Origin: CAYQUO01 sp964420835
GTDB lineage: Bacteria > Chloroflexota > Anaerolineae > Anaerolineales > Anaerolineaceae
Reading direction: 5' to 3'
NCBI GenBank assembly: GCA_964420835.1
Contig: CAYQUO010000015.1
Span: forward strand, 14,804 to 78,803
DNA length: 64,000 nt
This document shows, piece by piece, positions 53,113 through 62,666 of the stretch (position 1 is the first letter of the stretch; each line of letters opens with the position of its first letter). The position numbers and the translations under genes are program-made. Under the pieces are notes generated by a model that saw only the letters and a list, made by a program, of their open reading frames with translations, was not told the DNA's origin and did not search any database.

Positions 53113-55131
53113 ATGATATCTCGATCCTGGGCAATAATACTGGGTGTTGTTATAGTCATTTGTTGTATATCGTTGGTCCTTTGTCTTGCGACGGGAATTT
53201 TGATCTTTGTTGCCAACCAAGCATTATCTGGCAATCAGCCATGGTCGGTAGCCATAACCATGTCTGCAGGGTTGAAAACACCTGCTGTCCCAACTCTTAC
53301 CCCGCCGGTGATCATTTCTTCTGATACTGCAGGCTCATTAACAACCTTGCAAACCCTGGAAAATGCCGTTATTCCAGAAAATGATTTGAGAGACTTGGCT
53401 ATGAGACTGCAAGGAATTGATAATATTCCAGAAACTGTGGGGGCTGAAGGGACGCTCCGGCAGGTGGGAGAAATCGATCAGTTTTGGGTGACCAACACAG
53501 ATACAAATAAAACCATAAGAATTAATGCGGTACTTCGCTATGTTGCTGAGCATGTTTATTTCTGGGTGGAAGAAGGGGTGAAATATAATGAGCATGACAT
53601 GGTGATGTTAATTGATGAATTTGATCAAAAGATCTATGAACGAAATCGGGAGTTTTTTGGCAGTGAGTGGAAACCCGGGATTGATAATGACCCAAGGTTA
53701 TACATCTTGTATGCAAAAGGTGGTGGAAGTGTGGGGGGATATTTTTCCTCCATGGATTCTGTTCATCCCCTTGTTCATAAATACTCAAATGCGCACGAGT
53801 TGTTTTTTCTCAGTGCAGAATATGTAGATTTGAGGGACGAGAGCGCCTATGGGACGTTAGCTCACGAATTCCAACATATGATCCATTGGTATCGGGACAG
53901 AAACGAAGAATCATGGGTTAACGAAGGTTTCTCGATGCTGTCTGAATTTATCAATGGATATGACGTTGGGTACACTGATGACGCATATATGGAACAGCCG
54001 GACATCCAATTAACTTATTGGCCTTCAGGATATGAATCCTACCCCCACTATGGTGCTGCTTTTTTGTTTATGAAATATTTTCTGGATCGTTTTGGTGAGG
54101 ATGCCACAAAGGCGTTGGTGGCTGACCCGGACAATGGATTAAAAAGTGTCGACAATGTCATACACGATCAAACTATGGGAAATTCAAAATCAGGGAAAAG
54201 TTACCTGGCTGAAGATCTATTTGTTGACTGGACTATAACCAATCTATTGAATGATGCAAGGGTTGCTGACGGGAGATATGCTTATAGGGATTTTCCCAAG
54301 GTACCGAAGACCAGTGTAAACGATCAGGTTTCCTGTTCCGAGGGTGTCCAAAATTTTTCAGTCCACCAGTTTGGTGTCGATTATATTGATTTGAAATGTA
54401 ACAATAAGAAAGCCAAATTCATATTCGAAGGATCCAATTTGGTTGGAGTCCTGCCGTCTGACCCACACTCGGGCCGGTTTGCTTTTTGGTCCAATAGGGG
54501 AGATGAATCGGACATGACCTTAACCCGAGAATTTGATTTTTCCTCCATCAATGGCCCAGTAACACTCCGATACTGGGCCTGGTATGACATTGAAAAAGAT
54601 TACGACTATCTATACGTTCTTGCCTCCGAGGATGGTGTTCATTGGCGCTCACTTGAAACCCCATCCGGAACCGGAGAAGACCCCACAGGAAATAATTATG
54701 GATTCGCCTATAACGGAAAAAGCGAAGGCTGGATTGAGGAAGTGGTGGATTTGTCAGAATATTCAGGAAAAAAGATCCAGATTCGATTTGAATATGTTAC
54801 TGATGCTGCCGTAAATGGTGAAGGATTTCTAATAGACGATATCGCCATTCCAGAGATTGGCTATTCGTCTGATTTTGAAATGGATGATGGGGGGTGGGTT
54901 TCAGCTGGATTTGTTCGAATTGAAAACACACTGCCTCAAAAATATGCCATCACAATAATCGCGGAAGGAAAGATAACCCGGGTTCAATCCTTCCAAGTCA
55001 TGAATGGAGATCAATTGGAAATTCCAATCGATTTTGAGGCGAACAACAAAATCACTGCTCTCGTCAGCGGTATTACCCGTTATACCAATCAATCTGCCGG
55101 ATATAGGTTGCGCTTATCCGAAGATAATTAA
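53113..55131 (+). CDS. secreted zinc metalloprotease (immune-inhibitor-A-like) with jelly-roll tail
   Basis: A 672-residue exported or membrane-anchored protein. A hydrophobic N-terminal helix (about 8-35) anchors or exports it. The protease domain (about 100-420) has the zinc motif AHEFQHMIHW near residue 251, followed by the downstream glutamate in WVNEGFSMLSEF, a gluzincin-type arrangement. After about 430 come beta-sandwich regions, with YDYLYVLASEDGVHW and GFLIDDIAIPEIGY, resembling the MAM/VEG-like domains that follow M6 proteases. It starts 4 bp after the ligase gene, so it belongs to the EPS transcript; a role in processing surface proteins is inferred. Confidence 0.85.
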   Translation: MISRSWAIILGVVIVICCISLVLCLATGILIFVANQALSGNQPWSVAITMSAGLKTPAVPTLTPPVIISSDTAGSLTTLQTLENAVIPENDLRDLAMRLQGIDNIPETVGAEGTLRQVGEIDQFWVTNTDTNKTIRINAVLRYVAEHVYFWVEEGVKYNEHDMVMLIDEFDQKIYERNREFFGSEWKPGIDNDPRLYILYAKGGGSVGGYFSSMDSVHPLVHKYSNAHELFFLSAEYVDLRDESAYGTLAHEFQHMIHWYRDRNEESWVNEGFSMLSEFINGYDVGYTDDAYMEQPDIQLTYWPSGYESYPHYGAAFLFMKYFLDRFGEDATKALVADPDNGLKSVDNVIHDQTMGNSKSGKSYLAEDLFVDWTITNLLNDARVADGRYAYRDFPKVPKTSVNDQVSCSEGVQNFSVHQFGVDYIDLKCNNKKAKFIFEGSNLVGVLPSDPHSGRFAFWSNRGDESDMTLTREFDFSSINGPVTLRYWAWYDIEKDYDYLYVLASEDGVHWRSLETPSGTGEDPTGNNYGFAYNGKSEGWIEEVVDLSEYSGKKIQIRFEYVTDAAVNGEGFLIDDIAIPEIGYSSDFEMDDGGWVSAGFVRIENTLPQKYAITIIAEGKITRVQSFQVMNGDQLEIPIDFEANNKITALVSGITRYTNQSAGYRLRLSEDN

Positions 55132-55183
55132 TTATCGGATCCTGTTTGCGCTGTGACAGGGATCCAATGGTTACGAAATTCAC

Positions 55184-55408
55184 TTACTGGCTGTGAGATA
55201 TTCCCTTCTTTAGTCTCACCAGTTCTGCCTCAAGTTCTTGACGTTTATGTTCTGCAGCCAAGCGGATTTCGGATGCAGCCTGATGAGAATATCCAATGAT
55301 CCGTTCTCGTGTTTCCTTGCCTGATGCAGGTGCCAACAATAAGCCGGCTGTTGCACCAATAACACCGCCGGCAAGTAGTCCAATTAGCCAATACGAAAGT
55401 CTTTTCAT
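55184..55408 (-). CDS. YtxH-domain small membrane protein
   Basis: A 74-residue protein with one N-terminal helix (WLIGLLAGGVIGATAGLLLAPASGKETRE) that is the YtxH/gas-vesicle-like signature, then a charged amphipathic helix. YtxH proteins are general-stress proteins of unknown mechanism. It stands alone, 52 bp after the metalloprotease on the opposite strand. Confidence 0.8.
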   Translation of the reverse strand: MKRLSYWLIGLLAGGVIGATAGLLLAPASGKETRERIIGYSHQAASEIRLAAEHKRQELEAELVRLKKGISHSQ

Positions 55409-56148
55409 AAGTCACTCCAAATGCTTCAGATATTATTTAAGTCAGTTTGATTTTATCAAACAAAATTGGGACAATTAAGGAGATCCAGCCAACGACAAGC
55501 AGGTGCCGAATAAGTGGAAGAAAACAACCAAGCTTTACTGGGTTCGTGGGAGATAATTGCCGATGGCTGTACCATAAAAAAACTGGAATAAAAAAAACCA
55601 GGGAAATACCCTTCTGGTCTCAATCGAAGATGGCATTTACTTGTAGGGTTGTTCGTGTGGTGATGGATAGATAGTAGAATCCGTGGCATTATCGGGCAAA
55701 GAACCTACAGGGGTGAAAGCTCCAGATGTGTTGAGTGGCCTAACAGACCCATTGCCATTAGCCAAAGCACTATTTCTGTACTATTCTATGTGGAATTCCC
55801 GGGACGCGGAAACAAGTGTCGGAATGAGCACTTGAAACATGAGGGATAGGGATGCTTCAATGCAAATAAGTAAGCGGATGAGGTACATGTTTATAAATAA
55901 CAAATTGACGCCTGGGAAACCAAAATATTTCAGTATTTTAAAGGACGATTTTTGAGCCAAAACACCTGCATACAAGTGGCAGGATTGTTGGAAAAATTGC
56001 TCCTCACCATGGGAAATGACCACTCTCATGCCATGAGACAGCAAAGCAGAATATTGTTGTATAAAGAATATTGACTGCAAGCCATTTTAATTATTCAAAA
56101 TGGAATACACCATGGATCGATGGTGGTTTATCCATCAACGTTACATGT
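55409..56148. other. 740 bp without a convincing gene
   Basis: Several short ORFs on both strands have no signal peptide, domain or SD. The best is a plus-strand frame from about 55675 to 56090 that looks protein-like but holds TGA at 55833, 55953 and 56034. A minus-strand ORF of 99 codons (55781-56080) covers the same DNA. Only one strand can be real and neither is supported; a decayed gene is possible. A small hairpin (GTTTGAT/ATCAAAC) sits at 55445-55461. I see no tRNA, repeat array or promoter of note. Confidence 0.5.
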
Positions 56149-57171
56149 TTAGAATTTTTTTATCATTTTCCTTAGTGCTTCCACCCTTGATATACCCAAG
56201 GCGGGAAAAGCATCCATTATAAAAAATGGGCCATCCCCTTCAACCGATAAAGAAGTGGAAATATTACCAAATAATGCAGCATCGACCGGTGAGTAGCTGG
56301 TGCGGAATCCGGATAAAAAACCACCACAGAAAGAGTTGCCCACTCCTCTTGGGTTGTCAATTTTTGCCGGATATGCAGGAATGCCCCAGCGAGCATGGCT
56401 GGAGTGATCATAAAGGTATTGACCATGGTCATGAAGTCTGATGACAACAATTTCACATCCATAACCGGCAATTGCCTCGGCCATCTCCCAAAGATCAATC
56501 GTTTTACCGGCGAACAGGTTCCGCAAGTTCCTTTCAGACACAATAAATGCTGACAATCCTTTAACCAGCAACGGGACATCCGCCAAACCGGATGGTTCCA
56601 TAAACGAATCAGAAGGTTCGAGTGTAATTGTGTAAACTCTGGAGATATTCAGCAATTGGGATATCGCTTTTTGGCTATCGATGTTGAGAGGACATATATG
56701 TGCTGCATTGGCATTCAGATATTCTTGCGGTACTTCGGACAAGCCAATTGATCCCATTTGTTGGGGGTATTGATCATTTTTATCAATATTGGAATCTGAA
56801 TAACCCACCAATGCACTGGGCGCCTCTAAACCAAGTTTTGAATATTGTAGCACTGGAGACTCGAATACAGGTAAATCAGGATTGAGATAAGAAATAAAAA
56901 ATCGACTGTCGGTAAAATGCGAATACCTTTGTATCCCACTGGTATCGAATCCTTTGCGCCGAATGGATCTTATCCATTCTTCTGGAAAATCCAGCCCTGC
57001 CCTGGCAACCAGGCCAATGTTCCACTTCTTCCAGTATGCTGCATTGGCAGCAGCGTAAAGAACACTTCCGCCCGGGATATCGTTTAATGTGTTCCCGGAA
57101 TTGGTGATGATGAAATCTCTGCATACATTACCAATAAACAGAAGTTGGAATTGCCCATTGTTATGAACCAT
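56149..57171 (-). CDS. PfkB-family carbohydrate kinase-like protein (catalytic Asp replaced)
   Basis: A 340-residue ribokinase-fold protein. The N-terminus FIGNVCRDFI and the GGSVLYAAANAAYW segment with substrate-binding glycines match the family. In PfkB kinases the second signature is DTTGAGD-[AS]-F with a catalytic Asp. Here it reads DNPRGVGNSFCGGFLSG, with Asn in the Asp place, although the anion hole and GGF are kept. A similar GGGN form is known from fungal Mak32-like proteins. The protein may therefore bind a sugar and nucleotide without normal kinase activity. It is 54 bp downstream of a small membrane protein gene. Confidence 0.82.
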   Translation of the reverse strand: MVHNNGQFQLLFIGNVCRDFIITNSGNTLNDIPGGSVLYAAANAAYWKKWNIGLVARAGLDFPEEWIRSIRRKGFDTSGIQRYSHFTDSRFFISYLNPDLPVFESPVLQYSKLGLEAPSALVGYSDSNIDKNDQYPQQMGSIGLSEVPQEYLNANAAHICPLNIDSQKAISQLLNISRVYTITLEPSDSFMEPSGLADVPLLVKGLSAFIVSERNLRNLFAGKTIDLWEMAEAIAGYGCEIVVIRLHDHGQYLYDHSSHARWGIPAYPAKIDNPRGVGNSFCGGFLSGFRTSYSPVDAALFGNISTSLSVEGDGPFFIMDAFPALGISRVEALRKMIKKF

Positions 57172-57225
57172 GGCATGGAATCAATCTACATTTTGGTGTT
57201 CTTTAACAGCAATCGTGTGTATGTG

Positions 57226-57438
57226 TTATGTTTTGTCAACCGATAAATCTGAAACCATTTTCAACAAGCCAATGACACCCATGCCAATCTTTAATCCCTG
57301 GCTCCGTGTCAATGCAGGACTGGTTTCGTCAGTATCCATCCTTTTTAGGAGGATGTATGATGCGGCAATTCCAATGATTGCACCAATAAATGAACCGATT
57401 ATGAGGGTTTTTGTTTTCTGGTTAATTTTTGATGGCAT
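57226..57438 (-). CDS. small membrane protein, unknown
   Basis: A 70-residue protein with one strong N-terminal helix (LIIGSFIGAIIGIAASYILL) and a second weaker hydrophobic stretch near the C-terminus (GLKIGMGVIGLLKMVSDL). No recognisable domain. It is 25 bp after the gene at 57464 and 54 bp before the PfkB-like gene, so the three may be co-transcribed. Confidence 0.6.
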   Translation of the reverse strand: MPSKINQKTKTLIIGSFIGAIIGIAASYILLKRMDTDETSPALTRSQGLKIGMGVIGLLKMVSDLSVDKT

Positions 57439-57463
57439 ATCGTTGTATTCCTATATTCATGAT

Positions 57464-57898
57464 TTATTTTTGAATTTTTTTCAAGTAATTTAGGACAGTT
57501 GAGCGAAAAATTATTATTCGATAAATTGGTTCAACCAGGAATTTTGATAGTTTGGAAATAAATATTTCAATTCTAAAAAAATAAACACCGCCAAGTGTAA
57601 AAATATTTGTCAAGTAATGAGGAATCCTTCCCAATAAAATATTTATACCAATAATCAGAGTCAAGGCAATTATTCCAAATGCCAATAATGGGATTATAAG
57701 AAAAATAGCAGATATATTGGCCAGTCTTGTACCAGTAGGAACTGATCCCATTGACGTGACCGTGACGATTACAACCAAGATGATGAAGACAATAATACAT
57801 ATGAATAATGGCAAGAATATTTGTAGTCCAACCTGGTGGTGGAAATTCCGTTTCTTTTGACGATTTTGTATATCGATCGGATTATTGGGTGGGTTCAT
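57464..57898 (-). CDS. membrane protein with two helices, unknown
   Basis: A 144-residue protein with a basic N-terminus (about 1-24), two long hydrophobic helices (about 26-48 and 62-88), an amphipathic middle and a basic C-terminus. No known domain. It is the first gene of the small run ending in the PfkB-like gene. Confidence 0.6.
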   Translation of the reverse strand: MNPPNNPIDIQNRQKKRNFHHQVGLQIFLPLFICIIVFIILVVIVTVTSMGSVPTGTRLANISAIFLIIPLLAFGIIALTLIIGINILLGRIPHYLTNIFTLGGVYFFRIEIFISKLSKFLVEPIYRIIIFRSTVLNYLKKIQK

Positions 57899-58586
57899 TT
57901 TTTATCCGCATAAATTAAAAATTATTGTAATTATTTTTATTAAACCAACGATTATCATATTGATCGGTACATATTTGATTAGATACGACCTCGCCGCCTA
58001 AACTACACTCCTTTATTCCAAATGCCATGCTTCTTTATTTCATATTATCAATCAGCAAACAGGCTTTTTCGCTTTCTTTCGATAAAAGTTCCTGGTTAAG
58101 AAAATAGATGTAAAAATATGCCTTTGGCGCCCAATGAGCAGTAATGAACCTTAAGTTGGATTTTGCAATATTATCAAGCGATATTTGTATTATTTTATAT
58201 ATTCGATGTATAATTTGTGTGAATTTGAATTAGCAATAAATAATTAATGATAGGCAGGATTTCACGCTTTAAATTATATCGTATTTGGGTTATGGAATTT
58301 CATGAAAGTTCGCAAGAACTGGATGATGCTTGGTTACTTGAAAATTGTAAGATTTCAATTTTGTATAACGAATTGACAATTTGATACGGTAATTTTCTTC
58401 TGAAAAGTATATTATGCCCTAAGGCTTAAAAATCATACATTATTGGAATCTGCTCTACATTGGGTTTACGTATTATCCTCAAATGACCCATGATTAATGT
58501 AAACAGTTCGTAACCGTTTCCCAGACCTAAATAACGATATAAGCGCAAAAAGCCGTGGACTGCTATCAGGTTGCGGTCATTTTTAT
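57899..58586. other. AT-rich 688 bp intergenic stretch before recX
   Basis: No large gene. A TATAAT at 58209-58214 has a TTGTAT 18 bp upstream. A 45-codon plus-strand ORF begins 33 bases later (58247-58384; MIGRISRFKLYR...), without an SD. That pairing is suggestive but weak. The AT-rich composition differs from neighbouring coding DNA, as expected for a regulatory or decayed region. I found no tRNA, riboswitch or CRISPR repeat. Confidence 0.45.
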
Positions 58587-59228
58587 ATGAAAACAATAAC
58601 AAGGATTAAGGCTCAACGGCGTTATAAAGACAGGTTTAATATCTATCTGGATGATGAATATTCATTCTGGCTATCGAAACATACTGCCGCTACACTGTCT
58701 GTTGGGCAGGAAATTGATGAAGAATCCCTCGCTGATTTAGTTACAGGCGATCTTTATGAAAAGGCATACCTCAAGGCACTAAATTTCGTCAGTTATCGCC
58801 CAAGAACCATGTGGGAGGTAAGGAAGCGACTGATCCAGTATGGGTATGAAGTGGGACTAATTCAAAAGGTTTTGGATAAATTATTAATGAATGGCGTATT
58901 AAACGATGAAGATTTTGTCAAACAATGGATAGAAACCCGCAATTATTCACATCCACGTAGCCGGCGGTTCTTAATCATGGAATTGAAGAAAAAAGGGGTA
59001 ACAGAAGAACTCATTCAACGTACAACCCAAAAAGAACAATTTGAGGAGGATGAAATAACCGCGTATCGGGCTGGGGCGAAATATTCGTGGCGATTGCGTA
59101 ATTTGGACTGGAAGACTTTCCGACAACGCCTTGGCATGTACCTTGTCCGACGTGGATATCAGTATGAGGTAGTAGACAGTGTTGTTAAAACGTTGTGGCT
59201 GGAAACTCAACGTACTGATGATTTTTAA
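58587..59228 (+). CDS. recX: RecX regulator of RecA
   Basis: A 213-residue all-helical protein that modulates RecA filaments. It has the tandem RecX repeats: AYLKALNFVSYRPRTMWEVRKRL near 72 and LNDEDFVKQWIETRNYSHPRSRRFLIMELKKKGV near 112, then a third repeat ending in GYQYEVVDSVVKTLW. recA is not adjacent in this window. It precedes rny by 18-21 bp, a neighbour pair that suggests a shared transcript. Confidence 0.92.
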   Translation: MKTITRIKAQRRYKDRFNIYLDDEYSFWLSKHTAATLSVGQEIDEESLADLVTGDLYEKAYLKALNFVSYRPRTMWEVRKRLIQYGYEVGLIQKVLDKLLMNGVLNDEDFVKQWIETRNYSHPRSRRFLIMELKKKGVTEELIQRTTQKEQFEEDEITAYRAGAKYSWRLRNLDWKTFRQRLGMYLVRRGYQYEVVDSVVKTLWLETQRTDDF

Positions 59229-59246
59229 CTGATAAAGGATTTAATA

Positions 59247-60788
59247 GTGATGAATAATATCAGCCCAATTTTTCTATTCTTGATCGTGATAATTGACGTC
59301 TTCTTGTTAATTGCCATCCTGTTTTTTGCTTACGGCTTTATAAAAAAAAGGATAATAAAAGAACAGGAATATGAAGCCAACAATCAATTAATAGCCAGTC
59401 AGGAAAAAGCACGGACAATCGAACTGGAGGCGAAAGACAAGGCTCTACGGACATTGGAGGAGGCCGAAATCGAAATTGCTCGAAAACGATCTGAATTGTC
59501 TCGTGAAGAGGATCGCCTCCAGAAGCGAAGGGCAGAGTTGGATATCCGTGTTGAACGGATTGAACAAAGGGACAAGGAATTAAACAAGCGTCAAAGTGTG
59601 ATTGACAGAAGGTTTAATGAAGTTGAAAAAATGGCCCACCAGCAGTTGGAAGAGTTGCAGCGGGTTGGACAAATGACGCTTGAAGAAGCCAGAACTGCGC
59701 TCCTGGAACAAACTGAAAAGGAATCACGAAATGATATGGCAAGGATCATTCGGCAGATCGAAACGGAAGCAAAGCAAGAAGGTGATAAAAGAGCCAGGGA
59801 GATCATTGCAGATGCCATCCAGCGGGTTGCCTCCGAACATGTTGCTGAAGTAACGTCCTCCATTGTTCCACTTCCCAATGAGGAGATGAAAGGCCGTATT
59901 GTTGGCAGGAATGGCAGAAATATTCGAGCATTCGAACAAGCGGCTGGAGTGGATGTGATTGTTGATGATACACCTGAGGCGGTCACTATCTCCTGTTTTG
60001 ACCCCGTTAGACGTGAAGTCGCGCGTCGATCACTACACCGACTGATACTTGATGGAAGAATTCACCCCGCCCACATTGAAAAAGTAATGGCAGAGGAAGA
60101 GCGGGAAGTTGATAGATTAATCGTTGAGGCTGGAGAACAGGCGGCTTATGAAGCCAGTGTTGTTGGTTTACATCCTGAAGTCACCAAGGTGCTTGGCCGT
60201 CTTAAATTCCGAACATCGTACGGTCAAAATCAGCTTTCCCATGCAGTTGAAGTTGCCAAACTGGCCTCGGTCATTGCGGCTGAATTGGGCGCAGACGAAC
60301 AATTAAGTCGGGCTGCAGCATTGCTTCACGACATTGGCAAAGCAATGGACCACAACACGGAAGGGACACATGCCCAGATTGGAGCTGACTTTGCGCGGCG
60401 ATATGGTGTTCACCCGAAGGTCGTCAACGCAATTGCCTCTCATCATCATGAAGTGGAACAGGAAACCGTTGAAGCTGTTATCGTGGAGGCAGCCGATGCG
60501 ATTTCCGGAGCACGGCCCGGCGCTCGCCGGGAAGATCTCGATCAATATATTAAAAGACTGAAAGCCTTGGAAGAACTGGCCAACTCACATAAAGGGGTAA
60601 ATCAGAGTTATGCTATCCAGGCCGGCCGCGAAGTTCGGATAATTGTAAAACCGGATGATATTGACGACTTGGCAGCCACCCGTTTGGCCAGGGATGTGGC
60701 AAAAAAGATTGAAGAGACAATGCAGTATCCAGGCCAAATTAAGGTTACCGTTATTCGGGAAACCCGGGCCATCGATTACGCCAAGTAA
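59247..60788 (+). CDS. rny: ribonuclease Y
   Basis: A membrane-bound endoribonuclease that starts decay of many mRNAs (513 residues). One N-terminal helix (about 7-31) is followed by a long coiled coil (about 45-205), a KH domain with GRIVGRNGRNIRAFEQAAG near 218, and an HD domain with AALLHDIGKAMDH near 355, holding the metal-binding His-Asp. The first codons are GTG-ATG; the GTG at 59247 has the better SD spacing (AAAGGA), and the ATG at 59250 is an alternative. Confidence 0.96.
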   Translation: MMNNISPIFLFLIVIIDVFLLIAILFFAYGFIKKRIIKEQEYEANNQLIASQEKARTIELEAKDKALRTLEEAEIEIARKRSELSREEDRLQKRRAELDIRVERIEQRDKELNKRQSVIDRRFNEVEKMAHQQLEELQRVGQMTLEEARTALLEQTEKESRNDMARIIRQIETEAKQEGDKRAREIIADAIQRVASEHVAEVTSSIVPLPNEEMKGRIVGRNGRNIRAFEQAAGVDVIVDDTPEAVTISCFDPVRREVARRSLHRLILDGRIHPAHIEKVMAEEEREVDRLIVEAGEQAAYEASVVGLHPEVTKVLGRLKFRTSYGQNQLSHAVEVAKLASVIAAELGADEQLSRAAALLHDIGKAMDHNTEGTHAQIGADFARRYGVHPKVVNAIASHHHEVEQETVEAVIVEAADAISGARPGARREDLDQYIKRLKALEELANSHKGVNQSYAIQAGREVRIIVKPDDIDDLAATRLARDVAKKIEETMQYPGQIKVTVIRETRAIDYAK

Positions 60789-60820
60789 TCTCGATTAAGG
60801 GTATTTGGATGAGCGGAAAA

Positions 60821-61477
60821 TTAATGTTGCTGGTTCACAGTTTTGCCGTTTACAAATGGATTGTGCAGCATCTCTTCGAACACAGTGGTTTCGGGGCCAT
60901 GGCCGCTGAGCAGGCGAGTATCTGGAGGAAGGGTATATATTCTTGAACGGATACTCGCTGCCAACTCCAAAAAACTGCCTCCGGGCAGATCTGTACGGCC
61001 AACCCCGTGGCGAAAAATGAGATCGCCACAAAAAGCGACCTTGGTCGATTTAGAATAATAGGTCACGTGGCCGGGAGAGTGTCCGGGGGTATGACTGACC
61101 AGTATCCTCTCGTTGCCAATAAAAAGCTCTTGTTGATCCTGAAGTAAAATGGTAGGATCTTGATTTAAATTTAAGGTAAACCCATAATCCAAGGCACCTC
61201 CCCCGTCCTTCCAAAGTTCCAGATCACCAGGGTGAAGTGCTATTGGAACTGGTGGGGTAAATTGCGATGCAATGGCGCAACCGGCAATATGATCAAAATG
61301 GGCATGTGTAAGCCAAATGGCTTGCAACTTCCAGTCGTTTTGTTGAATTGAATCATATATGGGTTGGCTGGAAAATGATGGATCAATTACAACGGTCTTT
61401 TTTTCGTTTTCATTAACCAATAAATATGAATTGTTTTCCAAAGGACCAAGGGTAAAAGATAATACTTTCAGAGTCAT
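60821..61477 (-). CDS. metallo-beta-lactamase-fold hydrolase (glyoxalase II-like)
   Basis: A 218-residue protein with the binuclear metal site THAHFDHIAG near 55, then HTPGHSPGHVTYYS near 130 and a late LLSGHGPET. FCGDLIFRHGVGRTDLPGGS is shared with YcbL-type glyoxalase II relatives. It probably hydrolyses a thioester such as a glutathione-like conjugate or a related ester; the substrate is unknown. The ATG overlaps the MFS gene stop by 4 bp. The stop is 32 bp from the convergent rny gene. Confidence 0.88.
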   Translation of the reverse strand: MTLKVLSFTLGPLENNSYLLVNENEKKTVVIDPSFSSQPIYDSIQQNDWKLQAIWLTHAHFDHIAGCAIASQFTPPVPIALHPGDLELWKDGGGALDYGFTLNLNQDPTILLQDQQELFIGNERILVSHTPGHSPGHVTYYSKSTKVAFCGDLIFRHGVGRTDLPGGSFLELAASIRSRIYTLPPDTRLLSGHGPETTVFEEMLHNPFVNGKTVNQQH

Positions 61478-62619
61478 AACTTCTTTCCTTCCTGAATAAT
61501 AACAGGGGGTTTAATGTGAATAAGAAAATGGCTGGTAATTATGGTTATAAGAAGTATTGCGCATACAAGCATGTACATGCCTGCAGTTGAATTTCCGTAA
61601 ATTAATCCGGAGAGGGGAGGGCCGATGATTACCGCCACGGCATTGACTGTCTCTACCATTCCGAAGGAAAATCCTATCATGTTATCGGGGGCAAACGGCC
61701 TGATGATCGCAAGAACCATTGACCGAGTGAGCTTGTATCCACCCAACAAAAAGTATCCAAAGGAAAAGAGCTCGATATTGTTGCCTTTCCACATTAATAA
61801 TGCAAAACAAAATACCAACGCTTGCCCAAGCATAAACCCAATTTTCCCTTTTAACCCGCCAAGAACTAACGCAATAATCACATTCCCCATGCTGGCAATT
61901 GAACCGAGCTGACCAATTTGACCAATTGAAAGGTTGTGGACATCACCTAAATAAGTTGGTGTTAAAGGTTGGGAAAGGTATTCAGACAAAAACACAAAAA
62001 AGAATAAAACCAACAATCCGATAAAACGGGGGGAAGGTATAAAGCCATCCCCTTTCTGCAAGTGTGTTTGTTTCTGAATATCTATTTTTTCGATTAAATG
62101 CATGATCAAGGTGGAAATAAAAAACGTCATCGCAGCGATTGAATAGACGAATCGAATTTGATAATGTTCCGCGATCCAACCTCCTGTGATGGGACCCAGT
62201 ACCACGCCAAAATTAAAGCCGGCTGATGAGATGGTGAGCGCCCTTTGAATGTTCCATTTTCCTTTTACCATGTTGATATAAGAGTTCAACGGAGCTGCAA
62301 CAAAACCGGTCATGACATATAGAATCCAACCGATTGAAAAAAGGGCAAGGGATGGCGATGCTGCCATGACTATTGCAGCAACTGTGCCCAGGAACCAGGA
62401 TGCTAAAATGATATTCCGTGGTCCTACCCGGTCGGACAATCGGCCTGCAGGTATCTGGCTTAATGCCAATGCAACACCACTTGCACTGTAAATTATTCCA
62501 ATAATAACGGGTGAGGCGCCCAGGGATTCGAGGTAGACAGGTTGAAAAAAATAGAAGAGTCCCTCCCCAAAGCCCCAAATGAACAAGGATATTGTAACCA
62601 GAATTAAATTACGGTTCAT
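61474..62619 (-). CDS. MFS-type transporter
   Basis: A 381-residue integral membrane protein with about 12 helices. The loop after helix 2 has LSQIPAGRLSDRVGPRNII, the MFS signature between helices 2 and 3, and helix 5 contains NFGVVLGPITGGWIAE. I use ATG at 62617-62619; a TTG at 62643 would add eight residues and neither has a clear SD. The substrate is unknown. It is coupled to the downstream metallo-hydrolase gene and lies 47 bp after the peptidase gene. Confidence 0.85.
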   Translation of the reverse strand: MNRNLILVTISLFIWGFGEGLFYFFQPVYLESLGASPVIIGIIYSASGVALALSQIPAGRLSDRVGPRNIILASWFLGTVAAIVMAASPSLALFSIGWILYVMTGFVAAPLNSYINMVKGKWNIQRALTISSAGFNFGVVLGPITGGWIAEHYQIRFVYSIAAMTFFISTLIMHLIEKIDIQKQTHLQKGDGFIPSPRFIGLLVLFFFVFLSEYLSQPLTPTYLGDVHNLSIGQIGQLGSIASMGNVIIALVLGGLKGKIGFMLGQALVFCFALLMWKGNNIELFSFGYFLLGGYKLTRSMVLAIIRPFAPDNMIGFSFGMVETVNAVAVIIGPPLSGLIYGNSTAGMYMLVCAILLITIITSHFLIHIKPPVIIQEGKKL

Positions 62620-62666
62620 TGAGGCTTCATTGGCACTAGACAAAGATTAGCGGGTGATTATCCAAT

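Noticed and set aside
55130..55180. Inverted repeat GGATCCTGT/ACAGGGATCC after the metalloprotease as a terminator
   Set aside because: The stem has a bulge and no T-run follows, so it was not listed as a terminator.
55781..56080. 99-codon minus-strand ORF
   Set aside because: No SD, signal or known motif; it overlaps an equally weak frame on the other strand.
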